Notes: generated by a model not told the origin, from the sequence alone. DNA of 64,000 nt from Sphingopyxis terrae subsp. terrae NBRC 15098 (GCF_001598815.1 NZ_BCZQ01000004.1:186001-250000); one strand, 5' to 3'. Counted from the first letter of the stretch, positions 39,001 to 47,093 are shown. Numbers and translations: made by a program.

Positions 39001-39267
39001 GCCGACGAATATGACGGCTGGACACGCTTCGAAATCGAAGGTGGTCGCCGCCAGATCGTCAGCGGGTCGCTGGGTGCGACGGTCGCGTCGTTCAAGGACG
39101 GCACGCCGTTTACCCTGGTCCCCGATGATCGCACGAGCGGCTGGGTCGGCCGCATCCGCGGCATCGTCGGCAATTCGGCCTTTCAGGCCGGCGCCGAAGT
39201 GTCCGCGGAAGAACAGCAAAGCCATATCGGCTGGGCGTTCCGTGCAAGCCTGCGCGTCGGCCTCTAA
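36064..39267 (+). CDS. Autotransporter (type V secretion) with beta-barrel domain
   Basis: This is a 1067-residue protein. The signal peptide ends near MPAYA-ETS. The passenger (about 23-760) is built of Gly/Asn/Asp/Ser-rich beta-helix-type repeats such as GTITNSATGKI, GNIVNSGEV and GNARFGSGNDTM. Two Asp-rich inserts, DIDNDGDLDG and DEDKDGIDDDKEG, look like calcium-binding thrombospondin-3-type loops. The C-terminal 280 residues form a barrel domain beginning around KWGYWVNQAVWG and ending FRASLRVGL. No protease or esterase motif is seen in the passenger, so an adhesin role is likely. ATG 36064 follows AAGAGGAAC. Confidence 0.88.
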   Translation: MRKTLLASTCLATIIAMPAYAETSITTATTTPVSTSTVKSGAADDIKIGSAGSIKPTSGTAVTIDSNNKVTNDGTIQITNSDGARGIFANAGVTGTITNSATGKIIIDESYTPTDIDNDGDLDGPFAVGSNRVGIATGGASTGNIVNSGEVTVEGNDSAGIRLGGPLTGNFTTDGKVSVIGDRALGVGLQDVTGNVRLAGTITAQGVDAVAARLSGNINGALVVQGTLTATGYRYTTAPSDPSKLDADDLLIGGPALSIEGDVSGGIVLAVPPKDTNAADKDEDKDGIDDDKEGSAVVRSFGSAPAMRIGSADRDIAIGAVAGTGTGFGLIIDGSVQGNGLYAGKDATAIQLGGMGHNVTIAGGVGISGSVQATSKDASATAIRAGAGTITPEIRNAGKIEATGGSSATSSITGILVEAGADVALIRNSGSISAKAGGDAATARAIVDLSGNVDMVENSGAISASGALASSDRNVAIDLSANGGGATVKQTAVASGVTAPSITGDVRFGTGNDIFDIADGSVKGNSYFGAGDNRLALSGDATYAGNARFGSGNDTMALTGTSVFTGNADFGGGTDILSIGGTARFAGQLANAQGLAVSVDGGTFDIAGAATISSLAVTNKGIVAVTLDSGSTGTALQVTGTASFAADSKLALKLSSIEDAEGDHVVLTAGTLTGADNLTATSTLVPFLYKGTLTSTANELRVNIARKSTSELGLNRSQASAFNAVVDALSADQVVEGVFLDIVDGDQFRNQLNQMLPEHEGGVFETVTSGSRALARYLQDPNAPFQDEGKWGYWVNQAVWGTSKSIGDTAGYDVSGWGISLGAEIKSGIGNFGASAAFLSGKDGNSSNDSEVSSTQWEGALYWRLNSNDWLAHARVSGAPIRLKGTRVFSAEAGTEDIRETMRGKWDATLWSASGSIARDAQLGGISFRPTLAVDYFKLKEDGYAETGGGDALDLTVAGRSSDELSVSGTVALGLEFGGADEYDGWTRFEIEGGRRQIVSGSLGATVASFKDGTPFTLVPDDRTSGWVGRIRGIVGNSAFQAGAEVSAEEQQSHIGWAFRASLRVGL

Positions 39268-39293
39268 GCCCCCCATCGGGGCCGGTCGCAGCC

Positions 39294-39332
39294 GCAAGGG
39301 GGAGGCACTCCCTACCCCCGCCTCCCCCTTGC
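39294..39332. terminator. Strong hairpin after the autotransporter gene
   Basis: A perfect 13-bp stem GCAAGGGGGAGGC/GCCTCCCCCTTGC encloses a 13-nt loop. It begins 26 nt after the stop codon. No T-run follows, so it may act as an mRNA 3' stabiliser or a Rho-linked end rather than a classical terminator. Confidence 0.6.
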
Positions 39333-39417
39333 AAAGGCCGACAGCATGACAACCCCCGGAACCATGCCGATGCGCGCGTTCGCACTGGTACCGGTGCGTG
39401 GCCGCGCTCGACCGCGG

Positions 39418-39445
39418 TTGCAAGCCTCCCCGCTGCCGCTATATG
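39418..39445 (+). promoter_or_regulatory. Candidate promoter of the sigma-FecR-TonB receptor operon
   Basis: TTGCAA (39418-39423) and TATATG (39440-39445) are separated by 16 nt, with the first genes of the operon beginning 57-81 nt downstream. The match to sigma-70 consensus is moderate. Confidence 0.4.
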
Positions 39446-39525
39446 GCGGCATCAGCGGGGGCGCGCATGGTGCCGGTCGGGCGGGCCGGGATCGAAAAGG
39501 AATGGCGTTCCGAAACAAGTTCCGA

Positions 39526-40047
39526 ATGACCGAGGCAAATGAACGATCCGACGCGGCCCACGGCATCGAGGGCGTCCTGCTCGCCAACCGCGACCGGATC
39601 ATCCGGTTTCTGACGGTTCGCGGCGCGGGCGATGCTGCCGAAGATCTGTTTCAGGATTTGTGGATGCGCCTGACCGAACGCCACAGCGGCCCCGTAGCCG
39701 ACCCGCTCTCTTATGTCATGCGCGCGGCCAATAATCTGATGCTCGACCGCTATCGTTCGGTGCGTCAGAGCCAGTTGCGTGACAAGGCGTGGGGCGAAGC
39801 GAGCGCAGTGCAGAAACCCGGCGCCGAGGCGGTGCTTATCTCGCGCGAGCAATTGGCAATGACCGAGCGCGCCATCGCTGCGACCGGCGATCGCCCGGCA
39901 TATATTTTTCGTCGATTCCGCTTCGACGGGGTATTGCAACGCGATATCGCCGCCGAAATGGGCATCAGCATAAGTACGGTGGAGGCCGATCTCCGCAAGG
40001 TCTACGCCGCGCTCGCTGCCGTCAGGAGGCAATTCGATGCCGGCTGA
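39526..40047 (+). CDS. FecI-like ECF sigma factor
   Basis: The product is 173 residues from ATG 39526 (MTEANERSDA); ATG 39502 would add eight residues and no start has a well-spaced ribosome site. Region 2 is seen in DAAEDLFQDLWMRL and NNLMLDRYRS, and region 4 in RDIAAEMGISISTVEADLRKVY. The order sigma, FecR, STN-type receptor is that of a cell-surface signalling system, in which a loaded outer-membrane receptor releases the sigma factor. The stop overlaps fecR by 11 bp. Confidence 0.88.
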   Translation: MTEANERSDAAHGIEGVLLANRDRIIRFLTVRGAGDAAEDLFQDLWMRLTERHSGPVADPLSYVMRAANNLMLDRYRSVRQSQLRDKAWGEASAVQKPGAEAVLISREQLAMTERAIAATGDRPAYIFRRFRFDGVLQRDIAAEMGISISTVEADLRKVYAALAAVRRQFDAG

Positions 40048-40978
40048 CCATGTGACCGCGAGCGAAGCCCAGGCGATCGACTGGATCGTCCGCCAACGCG
40101 CGCCCGACTTTGCCGATTGGGACGGCTTTGCCGACCGGCTTGCCGAGGACCCAGGACATGCCGAAATCTACGATGCGTTGGCGAGCCTCGACCTCGATCT
40201 CGATGCGTTGCCCCCCGCTGCGCCGTCGGTGTCGCCGGCGAATGATCGGGCTGAAAACGATCGGGGCATGCCGCGTCGATGGTGGCTTGGCGGAGCGGTC
40301 GCCGCGGCGATCGTCGGGGTCGTCGCCCTCCCCTCACTCGACCTGTCGGACGGCCGCGACGTGATCCAGACCGCCGCCGGCGAGCATCGCACGATCACCC
40401 TTGCCGACGGCTCGCGGATCGAGATCAACGGCGGTTCGACCTTGCGGCTCGACAAGGACCGTCCGCGCTTTGCCCGGCTGGAAAGCGGCGAAGCGATGTT
40501 CCATGTCGTGCACCGCACCGACAGCCCTTTCGTCGTCGAAACGGGCGGGACGCAGATCATCGATCTCGGGACGGCATTCAATGTGGTGCGCGCCGACAAT
40601 CGGACCGCGGTTGCGGTTTCGGAGGGCGTCGTGCTCTATTCCCCCGATCGCAGCAAGCTGCGCCTGGTGGCAGGGCAAGCGATCGACGCGCGCGACGGCG
40701 ATACGCAGCCGCCGCGCATCCGGCTCGTCGATACGGCCACGGTCGGTGGATGGCGGAGCGGTCTGCTGGTCTATGACGGCGCGGCGCTTCAGACCGTCGC
40801 CGACGATCTGAAGCGGACGGCTGGGATATCCGTGCAGATCGATCCCTCGGCGTCGCGCTTGTCGTTCCGCGGCACCCTCGTCGTCGACAAGGCGAGCGAT
40901 CGCACCGTGGCCGACCTTGCGGCGCTGTCGGGGGCCAAAGCCGAGCGGCGCGGCGATGGCTGGGTGGTCAGCCGCTGA
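40037..40978 (+). CDS. FecR-like anti-sigma regulator
   Basis: The product is 313 residues. An N-terminal DUF4880-like segment (AIDWIVRQRAPDFADWDGFADRLA) is followed by one membrane helix at about 82-98 (WWLGGAVAAAIVGVVALPSL). The periplasmic FecR domain includes GEHRTITLADGSRIEINGGS and VETGGTQIIDLGTAFNVV, and the C-terminal DUF4974-type part ends WVVSR. It should hold the sigma factor until the receptor's STN domain signals. It overlaps the sigma gene and is 2 nt from the receptor gene, so all three are co-expressed. Confidence 0.9.
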   Translation: MPADHVTASEAQAIDWIVRQRAPDFADWDGFADRLAEDPGHAEIYDALASLDLDLDALPPAAPSVSPANDRAENDRGMPRRWWLGGAVAAAIVGVVALPSLDLSDGRDVIQTAAGEHRTITLADGSRIEINGGSTLRLDKDRPRFARLESGEAMFHVVHRTDSPFVVETGGTQIIDLGTAFNVVRADNRTAVAVSEGVVLYSPDRSKLRLVAGQAIDARDGDTQPPRIRLVDTATVGGWRSGLLVYDGAALQTVADDLKRTAGISVQIDPSASRLSFRGTLVVDKASDRTVADLAALSGAKAERRGDGWVVSR

Positions 40979-40980
40979 CG

Positions 40981-43368
40981 ATGCACGCGCGCCTGTCTCT
41001 TGCGCTGGGACTCGCGACTATCATCCTGCCCGCGCAGGCGATGGCGGCTGAAGAACGCGCGTTCGACGTGCCGCGCGCCAGTCTTTCGACCTCGCTTCCG
41101 TTGCTCAGCCGCCAGGGCGGTGTCAGCATCAGCGTCAGCGACCCGGCGCTGTGGCGGACGCGGATGCGCCCGGTGCGCGGGCGGATGTCGGTCGACGAAG
41201 CGATCCGGCAGATGCTTGACGGCACCGGCGCGCGCGCAGTGCGGGTCAGCGCTACAAGCTGGCGGATCGAGAAGCAGGCGGCCCCGCGCTCCGTACGTCG
41301 CCCGCCCCCGCCGCCTGCGGCGCCTGCTGCAGCGCCGCCGCCCCAAGCGCCGCCTTATGAATTTATCGTGACCGCGACGAAGGCCGACCTGCCCTATTCC
41401 AGCTTTGCGGGCGTCGTCACGCGGATGGATGGCGACGATCTGGCATTCGGCGGCGAGCGCGGTACGGAATCCATCTTGTCACGAATGGCCACCGTATCGT
41501 CGACCCATCTGGGCTCGGGCCGCAACAAACTGTTCATCCGCGGAATCGCCGATTCCAGCTTCACGGGGCCGACACAGGCAACCGTCGGGCAATATTTCGG
41601 CGACATTCGGCTGAGCTACAACGCCCCCGACCCCGACCTGCGCCTCTATGACATCGACAGCGTCGAGGTGCTCGAAGGGCCGCAAGGCACGCTCTACGGC
41701 GCGGGATCGCTTGGCGGCATCATCCGCGTCGTGCCGCGCGCACCCGACGCGCGAGAGGCGAGCGTACAGGCAATCGCTGGTCTGACCGCGACCCAGCATG
41801 GCGAACCGGGCGGCGATATCGGCGCCATCGCCAACGTCCCGATCGGCGACGGCGGCAGCGCGCTGCGCCTTGTTGGCTATATGATCACCGACGGCGGCTA
41901 TATCGACAATCCGCTGCTCGGCCAGAATGACGTCAATCGCGTAACGGTGCGCGGCGGCCGCGGGACATTGCGCCTTGTCCCGGCGGACGACTGGACCGTC
42001 GATATCGGCGGCGTCTATCAATCGACGACCGCCGATGATGCCCAATATGCCGACAAGGATGCACCGCCGCTGACGCGCAATTCGCTCGTCGAGCAGAATG
42101 CGCGCGGTCGTTACGGGATGGGCACGCTCGTCGTCACGCGCGACTGGGACAATCTGCGCCTGCAATCCTCGAACGCCTATATCGATCACCGGCTTTACGA
42201 GCGCTTCGATGCGACCCCCGCGGGGGGCGACCCGCGCGTTCTGGACCAGTTCAACGACACGCGCATGTGGGCGAGCGAGACGCGATTGTCGCGCCCCTAT
42301 AGCGATGGTTGGGGCTGGGTGGTCGGCGCAAGCATCGTCGACAATGAAACGCAGCAGCGCCGCGAATTCGGCGGCATCCAGATGCGGTCGGCACTGACCG
42401 GCGTCACCAACCGCGTTACCGAATATACCGGCTATGGCGAGTTGACGGCCGAGCTTTTGCCCGATGTGATTGCTACGGCGGGGCTGCGTTACTCGCACGC
42501 ACGCTTGGGCGGAAGCGGCGAAGACGTCGCCCTCGCTCTGGCGCTCGCAGCGGCGGGCAAGGCGATCACCGCGCATCGCAACGAAAGCGACCTTCTTCCT
42601 TCCTTCGCCATTCTCGCGCGGCCGCTATCGAACCTGACGCTTTATGCGCGGTATCAGGAGGGGTTTCGGCCCGGCGGCCTTGCCGTCGACGGCAATTTCG
42701 TCCGCCGCTATCGCAATGACCGGGTTCATACGTGGGAAGGCGGCATAAGGCTTGGCGAGCGCGGCCGCACCCCGTTCGATGCCAATATCTCCGTATCGCA
42801 CACACGCTGGTTCAACATTCAGGCCGATTTCATCGACGGCAACGGCTTTCCGACGACCGCCAACATCGGCGACGGGCGCATCACCAGCATCTCGGGATCG
42901 CTCGCCGTCCGCGTGACGCCCACCCTCTCCTTCGATCTGGGCGCGGTTTATAACCATAGCCGCGTCGATGATCTGGCACCCCAAATCGCGCTGGTTGCCG
43001 ATTTTGCTCCGGGCCGGCTGGGGCGGATTCCCAATGTCGCAAGCCATGCGGTGCGCGGAGCGATCACCTATGCGGCGCCGGTCGGCGACGACGAGGAAAT
43101 CCGGATCAACGGCTGGGCCAACTATATAGGACCGTCGCGGCTCGGGATCGGGCCGGTACTTGGCGAAGGCCAGGGCGATTATGTCGATACCGGCCTTGCG
43201 ATGCGGCTCGGCAACGGGCGGCGCGGCTTGTCGGTGACGCTGACCAATCTGCTCGATTCAAAAGGGAATCGGTTCGCCCTCGGAACGCCCTTCGTCGAGG
43301 GGAGCCCCGGCTATCTGACACCGCTGCGGCCGCGGACGCTGCGGGTCGCCGTCGACATCGCTTATTGA
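40981..43368 (+). CDS. TonB-dependent receptor with STN signalling domain
   Basis: The product is 795 residues with a signal peptide ending near AQAMA-AEE. The STN domain (about 24-100, FDVPRASLSTSLPLLSRQ) contacts FecR. A proline-rich linker (PPPPPAAPAAAPPPQAPP) replaces the usual short one. The plug (VTATKADLPYSSFAG to VEVLEGPQGTLYGAGSLGGI) and a 22-strand-type barrel follow. The likely TonB box is the segment EFIVTATK. Substrate is unknown; the plug has the GTLYGAGSLGG form common to siderophore or glycan receptors of sphingomonads. It ends 22 nt from the convergent acyl-CoA dehydrogenase gene. Confidence 0.92.
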   Translation: MHARLSLALGLATIILPAQAMAAEERAFDVPRASLSTSLPLLSRQGGVSISVSDPALWRTRMRPVRGRMSVDEAIRQMLDGTGARAVRVSATSWRIEKQAAPRSVRRPPPPPAAPAAAPPPQAPPYEFIVTATKADLPYSSFAGVVTRMDGDDLAFGGERGTESILSRMATVSSTHLGSGRNKLFIRGIADSSFTGPTQATVGQYFGDIRLSYNAPDPDLRLYDIDSVEVLEGPQGTLYGAGSLGGIIRVVPRAPDAREASVQAIAGLTATQHGEPGGDIGAIANVPIGDGGSALRLVGYMITDGGYIDNPLLGQNDVNRVTVRGGRGTLRLVPADDWTVDIGGVYQSTTADDAQYADKDAPPLTRNSLVEQNARGRYGMGTLVVTRDWDNLRLQSSNAYIDHRLYERFDATPAGGDPRVLDQFNDTRMWASETRLSRPYSDGWGWVVGASIVDNETQQRREFGGIQMRSALTGVTNRVTEYTGYGELTAELLPDVIATAGLRYSHARLGGSGEDVALALALAAAGKAITAHRNESDLLPSFAILARPLSNLTLYARYQEGFRPGGLAVDGNFVRRYRNDRVHTWEGGIRLGERGRTPFDANISVSHTRWFNIQADFIDGNGFPTTANIGDGRITSISGSLAVRVTPTLSFDLGAVYNHSRVDDLAPQIALVADFAPGRLGRIPNVASHAVRGAITYAAPVGDDEEIRINGWANYIGPSRLGIGPVLGEGQGDYVDTGLAMRLGNGRRGLSVTLTNLLDSKGNRFALGTPFVEGSPGYLTPLRPRTLRVAVDIAY

Positions 43369-43390
43369 GCGCGATGCCGACGGCACACCC

Positions 43391-44530
43391 TCATTCGGCG
43401 AGGGTCAGTTGCTCGAACCGGTCGAGGTGATAGTCGGCGCTGCCGAACTGCCCCTCGATCATCGTCGCACGCTTGAAATAATGGCCGATCGCCAGTTCCT
43501 GCGTGATGCCGATGCCGCCGTGCGTCTGGATCGCGTTCTGGCCGACGAATTTCGCGCCGCGGCTCACCTTCGACTTGCACGCCGAAACGGCCGCCTTGCG
43601 CGTATCGGGCGCAAGGTCGAGCTTCAGCGTGCCCATGATCGTCATCGACCGCGCCTGTTCGACTTCCATGAACATGTCGACCATGCGGTGCTGCAGCACC
43701 TGGAACTTGGCGATCGGAACGCCGAACTGCTTGCGTTGCTGGGTATATTCCAGCGTGCCTTCGTGCAGCTTCTGCATCACGCCGGTCGCCTCGGCACAGA
43801 CCGCGACGGTCGCTTCATCGACAATCTGTTCGATCAGCGGCAGCGCGGCGCCTTCGCCGCCGAGCAGCGCATCGCCCGGGACCGCGACATTTTCGAAATA
43901 GATTTCCGATGCGCGGTTGCCATCGACGGTGGGATAATCGCGGCGCACGATGCCGGGAAGATTGGCGTCGATCAGGAACAGCGACACGCCATCCTGGTCG
44001 CGCTGGCCGCCGCCGGTGCGCGCGGTGACGAGCAGATGGGTCGCCCAGGGTGCGGCATAGACGACGCCCTTGTGACCGTTCAGGACATAGCCCGCCCCAT
44101 CCTTCTTTGCCGTCGTGCGCAGATTGGCGAGATCATAGCGCCCCTGCGGTTCGGCGTAGGCAAAGGCAACGATGGCGTTGCCGCCGATGATTTCGGGGAT
44201 CATCGCATCGGCCTGCGCGCCGCCGACGGCCTTCAACGCGCCGCCCGCGATCACCACGGTCGGCAGATAGGGCTCGATCCCGATGACCTTGCCCAGTTCC
44301 TCCATGACGATCGCATTTTCCAGCGCCCCGCCGCCAAGGCCGCCCTGTTCTTCCGAAAAGGCGGCGCCAAGCATTCCGAGTTCCTGCGCCAGCGCCGTCC
44401 AGATCGCCGGATCGCGCCCGCTGTCCGAATTGATGAACTTCTGACGCGTCTCGAAATCATAGGTGTCCGAGAGGAAGCGCGACAGCGTGTCGCGGATCAT
44501 GTCCTGCGTTTCGGTATAGGTGAAATCCAT
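43391..44530 (-). CDS. Acyl-CoA dehydrogenase, small-subunit type
   Basis: This is a 379-residue FAD-dependent acyl-CoA dehydrogenase. ATG 44530 (MDFTYTETQDMIRDTL) is preferred to the longer frame from 44557. VAFAYAEPQGRYDL and YVLNGHKGVVYAAPWA are the FAD/substrate contact regions, and THGGIGITQELAIGHYFKRA is the C-terminal signature. The pair with the next gene resembles PimC/PimD-like two-subunit dehydrogenases, which desaturate dicarboxyl or steroid-side-chain CoA esters. Exact substrate is not visible. A palindromic intergenic repeat lies between the two genes. Confidence 0.88.
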   Translation of the reverse strand: MDFTYTETQDMIRDTLSRFLSDTYDFETRQKFINSDSGRDPAIWTALAQELGMLGAAFSEEQGGLGGGALENAIVMEELGKVIGIEPYLPTVVIAGGALKAVGGAQADAMIPEIIGGNAIVAFAYAEPQGRYDLANLRTTAKKDGAGYVLNGHKGVVYAAPWATHLLVTARTGGGQRDQDGVSLFLIDANLPGIVRRDYPTVDGNRASEIYFENVAVPGDALLGGEGAALPLIEQIVDEATVAVCAEATGVMQKLHEGTLEYTQQRKQFGVPIAKFQVLQHRMVDMFMEVEQARSMTIMGTLKLDLAPDTRKAAVSACKSKVSRGAKFVGQNAIQTHGGIGITQELAIGHYFKRATMIEGQFGSADYHLDRFEQLTLAE

Positions 44531-44551
44531 TGTCGTTATCCTCGATTTCAA

Positions 44552-44629
44552 CGTCATCCCGGCGAAAGCCGGAATCTCACCGCCGCATCATGGCAACAGG
44601 TCGAGATCCCGGCCTCCACCGGGATGACG
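44552..44629. repeat. Palindromic intergenic repeat between acyl-CoA dehydrogenase genes
   Basis: Outer arms CGTCATCCCGG (44552-44562) and CCGGGATGACG (44619-44629) pair over 11 bp. Each end can also fold alone: CCGGC-GAAA-GCCGG and ATCCCGG-cctcca-CCGGGAT. This architecture resembles intergenic mosaic repeats spread through alphaproteobacterial genomes. Confidence 0.6.
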
Positions 44630-44641
44630 GCGATTATGTGA

Positions 44642-45835
44642 TCAGAGCCCCAGAACCATCTTCGCGATGATGTTGCGCTGGATCTCGTTCGACCCGCCAT
44701 AGATCGTGGTCTTGCGCATGTTGAAATAGGTCGGCGCGGCGCGGTGTGCATAGTCGGGACCGATCGGATGCTCGTTATCGCCTTCCCCGAAGCCGCGGAA
44801 ATAGGGCGCCCCGTAATGGCCGACCGCTTCCAGCGTCAGTTCGGTGAGCCGCTGCTGGATTTCGGACCCCTTGATCTTGAGCAGGCTCGATTCCGGCCCC
44901 GGCCCCTTGCCGGCATTGGCACCGGCCAAGCTGCGCAGTTCGGTGAATTCAAGCGCGGTCAGGTCGATCTCGAGCTCCGCGACCTTGCGCTTGAAGAAGG
45001 GGTTCTGAAGCAGCGCCTTGTCGCCGTCGAGTTCGGTGCGCGCGATCGCCTTGACGCGTTCGACGCCGCGCTTCGACGAGGCGACACCGGCGATGCCCGT
45101 GCGTTCATGTGCGAGGAGGAATTTGGCGCAAGTCCAGCCTTTGTTCTCCTCATAGACGCGCTGCTCGACCGGCACGCGAACGTCTTCGAGAAAGACTTCG
45201 TTGACCTCATGCTCGCCGCCGAGCGTAATGATCGGACGCACGGTGATGCCGGGCGACTTCATGTCGATCAACAGGAAGGAAATGCCCTCCTGCTGCTTGG
45301 CGTCCTTGTCGGTGCGAACGAGGAAAAAGCCCCAGTCGGCATGCTGCGCCATCGTCGTCCAGGTCTTCTGGCCGTTGACGACATATTCATCGCCGTCCCG
45401 CACTGCGACGGTACGCAGCGAGGCAAGGTCCGATCCCGAACCGGGCTCCGAATAGCCCTGGCACCACCAATCCTCGCCGGACAGGATGCGCGGCAGGAAG
45501 CGCGCTTTCTGTTCGGGGGTTCCGAAGGTGTAGATGACCGGGCCGACCATCGACAGGCCGAAGGGCATCAAGCGGATACAATCGGCGCGCGCGGTTTCTT
45601 CCGAAAAGATGAAGCGCTGCGTCGGGGTCCAGCCGGTGCCGCCATATTCGACCGGCCAGGCCGGCGCGACCCAGCCCTTTTTGTAGAGTATCTTGTGCCA
45701 CGCAAGGAAGTCTTCCTTGGTCAGTTCATCCCCTTCGTCCTGCTTGCCGCGCAGCTCGGCGGGGTAATTTTCGGCGATGAAGTCGCGCACTTCCTTCTGG
45801 AAAGCGAGATCTTCGGGGCTGAACTCCATGTCCAT
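44642..45835 (-). CDS. Acyl-CoA dehydrogenase, large-subunit type
   Basis: The product is 397 residues. QGYSEPGSGSDLASLRT and YVVNGQKTWTTMAQHADW are FAD and substrate contact segments, and TIYGGSNEIQRNIIAKMVLGL is the C-terminal signature. The position that holds catalytic Glu in medium-chain enzymes (YEG) is Gly here, as in isovaleryl- and long-chain-type enzymes where the base lies elsewhere. Start MDMEFSPEDLAFQ is supported by GGGAGAATCAG upstream. A promoter with a built-in inverted-repeat operator lies 30-58 bp upstream. Confidence 0.9.
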   Translation of the reverse strand: MDMEFSPEDLAFQKEVRDFIAENYPAELRGKQDEGDELTKEDFLAWHKILYKKGWVAPAWPVEYGGTGWTPTQRFIFSEETARADCIRLMPFGLSMVGPVIYTFGTPEQKARFLPRILSGEDWWCQGYSEPGSGSDLASLRTVAVRDGDEYVVNGQKTWTTMAQHADWGFFLVRTDKDAKQQEGISFLLIDMKSPGITVRPIITLGGEHEVNEVFLEDVRVPVEQRVYEENKGWTCAKFLLAHERTGIAGVASSKRGVERVKAIARTELDGDKALLQNPFFKRKVAELEIDLTALEFTELRSLAGANAGKGPGPESSLLKIKGSEIQQRLTELTLEAVGHYGAPYFRGFGEGDNEHPIGPDYAHRAAPTYFNMRKTTIYGGSNEIQRNIIAKMVLGL

Positions 45836-45864
45836 TTTCTGATTCTCCCTTGGGCTATGGCGCC

Positions 45865-45894
45865 CTTATAGAAAGCGCTCACGTTTACGTAAAG
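45865..45894 (-). promoter_or_regulatory. Promoter with overlapping TTTACGTAAACGT operator (LiuR-like)
   Basis: On the minus strand TTTACG (45893-45888), a 17-nt spacer and TATAAG (45870-45865) form a well-placed sigma-70 promoter. The -35 box lies in the palindrome TTTACGTAAA (45884-45893), and the sequence continues as CTTTACGTAAACGTGAG. This resembles the operators of LiuR-type MerR regulators of branched-chain amino acid or fatty acid catabolism. It drives the acyl-CoA dehydrogenase pair. Confidence 0.6.
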
Positions 45895-46005
45895 GTAAGT
45901 TGCGCGACGAAACGCAGTCGTCCGGAGACTGCGCCGAACATCGGCCCTTGTCCAGACGCCCGCGTCGTCGCATGAAAGGAGCGGACCAAGGGGCGGGAGA
46001 GGAAA

Positions 46006-47082
46006 ATGCGGAAATCTTTGCGGCTGCTCGTCGCGCTTGCGGTGCTGATCGCGCTGTGCGGCGGCGCGGCGATGCTGTTCCAGCAACAGATCGGCATGTG
46101 GGTGTTCAAGCGCGGCGTCGAACGCGGCGTCGGTCGCGATCATCTCGCCGGTCTGCCCGACGGCTTGCACGTGGCGCTGTGCGGCACCGGATCGCCGCTC
46201 CCCAACCGCGATCGTGCTGGCGCCTGTACGGTGGTGATTGCCGGCAAGGCGATGTTCGTTGTCGATGCCGGCGAAGGCGGCGCGCGCAATATCTCGCTGA
46301 TGGGGCTGCCCAATGGCCAGATCAAGGCGCTGTTCCTGACCCATTATCATTCGGATCATATCGACGGCATGGGTCCGATGATGCTGCTGCGCTGGACGGG
46401 CAGCGGCAACAAGGCGCCCCTGCCCGTCTATGGCCCGACGGGACTCGATCAGCTGATCGGCGGCTTCAACGCGGCCTATGCGCTCGACAATGGCTACCGC
46501 ACTGCGCACCACGGGCCTGTCGTGACCCCGCCCGCCGCGGCAGGTGCGACGGCCCTGCCATTCGCAACGCCCACCGAACCGGTCGTCGTCTATGAAGCGG
46601 ACGGCCTCCGCGTGACGGCCTTTCCGGTCGATCACCGCCCGGTGCAACCCGCGGTCGGCTATCGCTTCGATTACAAGGGGCGCAGCGTCGTCCTGAGCGG
46701 CGATACGGCGCGGTCGAAGATGGTCGAACGGGTCGCCAAGGGCGCCGATCTTCTGGTGCACGAAGCGCTGCAACCCGAAATGGTCAAACTGATCGCTGCG
46801 CAGCTCAAGGCGTCGGGCCGGCCGCAGACCGGGCAGATCATGCACGACATCCTCGACTATCATGCAAGTCCTGCGCAGGCGGCGGACAGCGCGAAAGTCG
46901 CCGGGGTGCGGATGCTCGTCCTCAGCCATATCGTCCCGCCCTATCCGTCGCGCTACCTTGACGCCGCGTTTCTGGGCGATGCGAAGCGGCGCTATCCGGG
47001 GCCGATCGTCGTCGGCGAAGACGGCGACTTTTACTCGCTTCCCGCGGGCAGCACCGCGATCACGCGGGGGAACTGGTTCTAG
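46006..47082 (+). CDS. Membrane-anchored MBL-fold hydrolase
   Basis: The product is 358 residues. One N-terminal helix (residues 6-25) is a signal anchor or uncleaved signal. The MBL fold has the motif THYHSDHIDG, with CGTGSPLPNRDRAGAC before it. VLSGDTARS and LVLSHIVPPYP supply further ligands. The pattern resembles RNase Z-like and arylsulfatase-like members, but the membrane anchor argues for a periplasmic substrate. ATG 46006 follows GAGAGGA at 4 nt. It is divergent from the acyl-CoA dehydrogenase operon. Confidence 0.85.
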   Translation: MRKSLRLLVALAVLIALCGGAAMLFQQQIGMWVFKRGVERGVGRDHLAGLPDGLHVALCGTGSPLPNRDRAGACTVVIAGKAMFVVDAGEGGARNISLMGLPNGQIKALFLTHYHSDHIDGMGPMMLLRWTGSGNKAPLPVYGPTGLDQLIGGFNAAYALDNGYRTAHHGPVVTPPAAAGATALPFATPTEPVVVYEADGLRVTAFPVDHRPVQPAVGYRFDYKGRSVVLSGDTARSKMVERVAKGADLLVHEALQPEMVKLIAAQLKASGRPQTGQIMHDILDYHASPAQAADSAKVAGVRMLVLSHIVPPYPSRYLDAAFLGDAKRRYPGPIVVGEDGDFYSLPAGSTAITRGNWF

Positions 47083-47093
47083 CAAAGCCGGGG

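Noticed and set aside
35881..39423. Upstream extension of the 2OG oxygenase frame on the minus strand, antisense to the autotransporter
   Set aside because: Composition is typical of shadow frames, and the real start at 35880 has a correctly placed ribosome site.
39346..39525. Longer start for the FecI-like sigma factor
   Set aside because: The added residues are Arg/Pro/Gly-rich, lie across the candidate promoter, and do not belong to sigma region 1 or 2.
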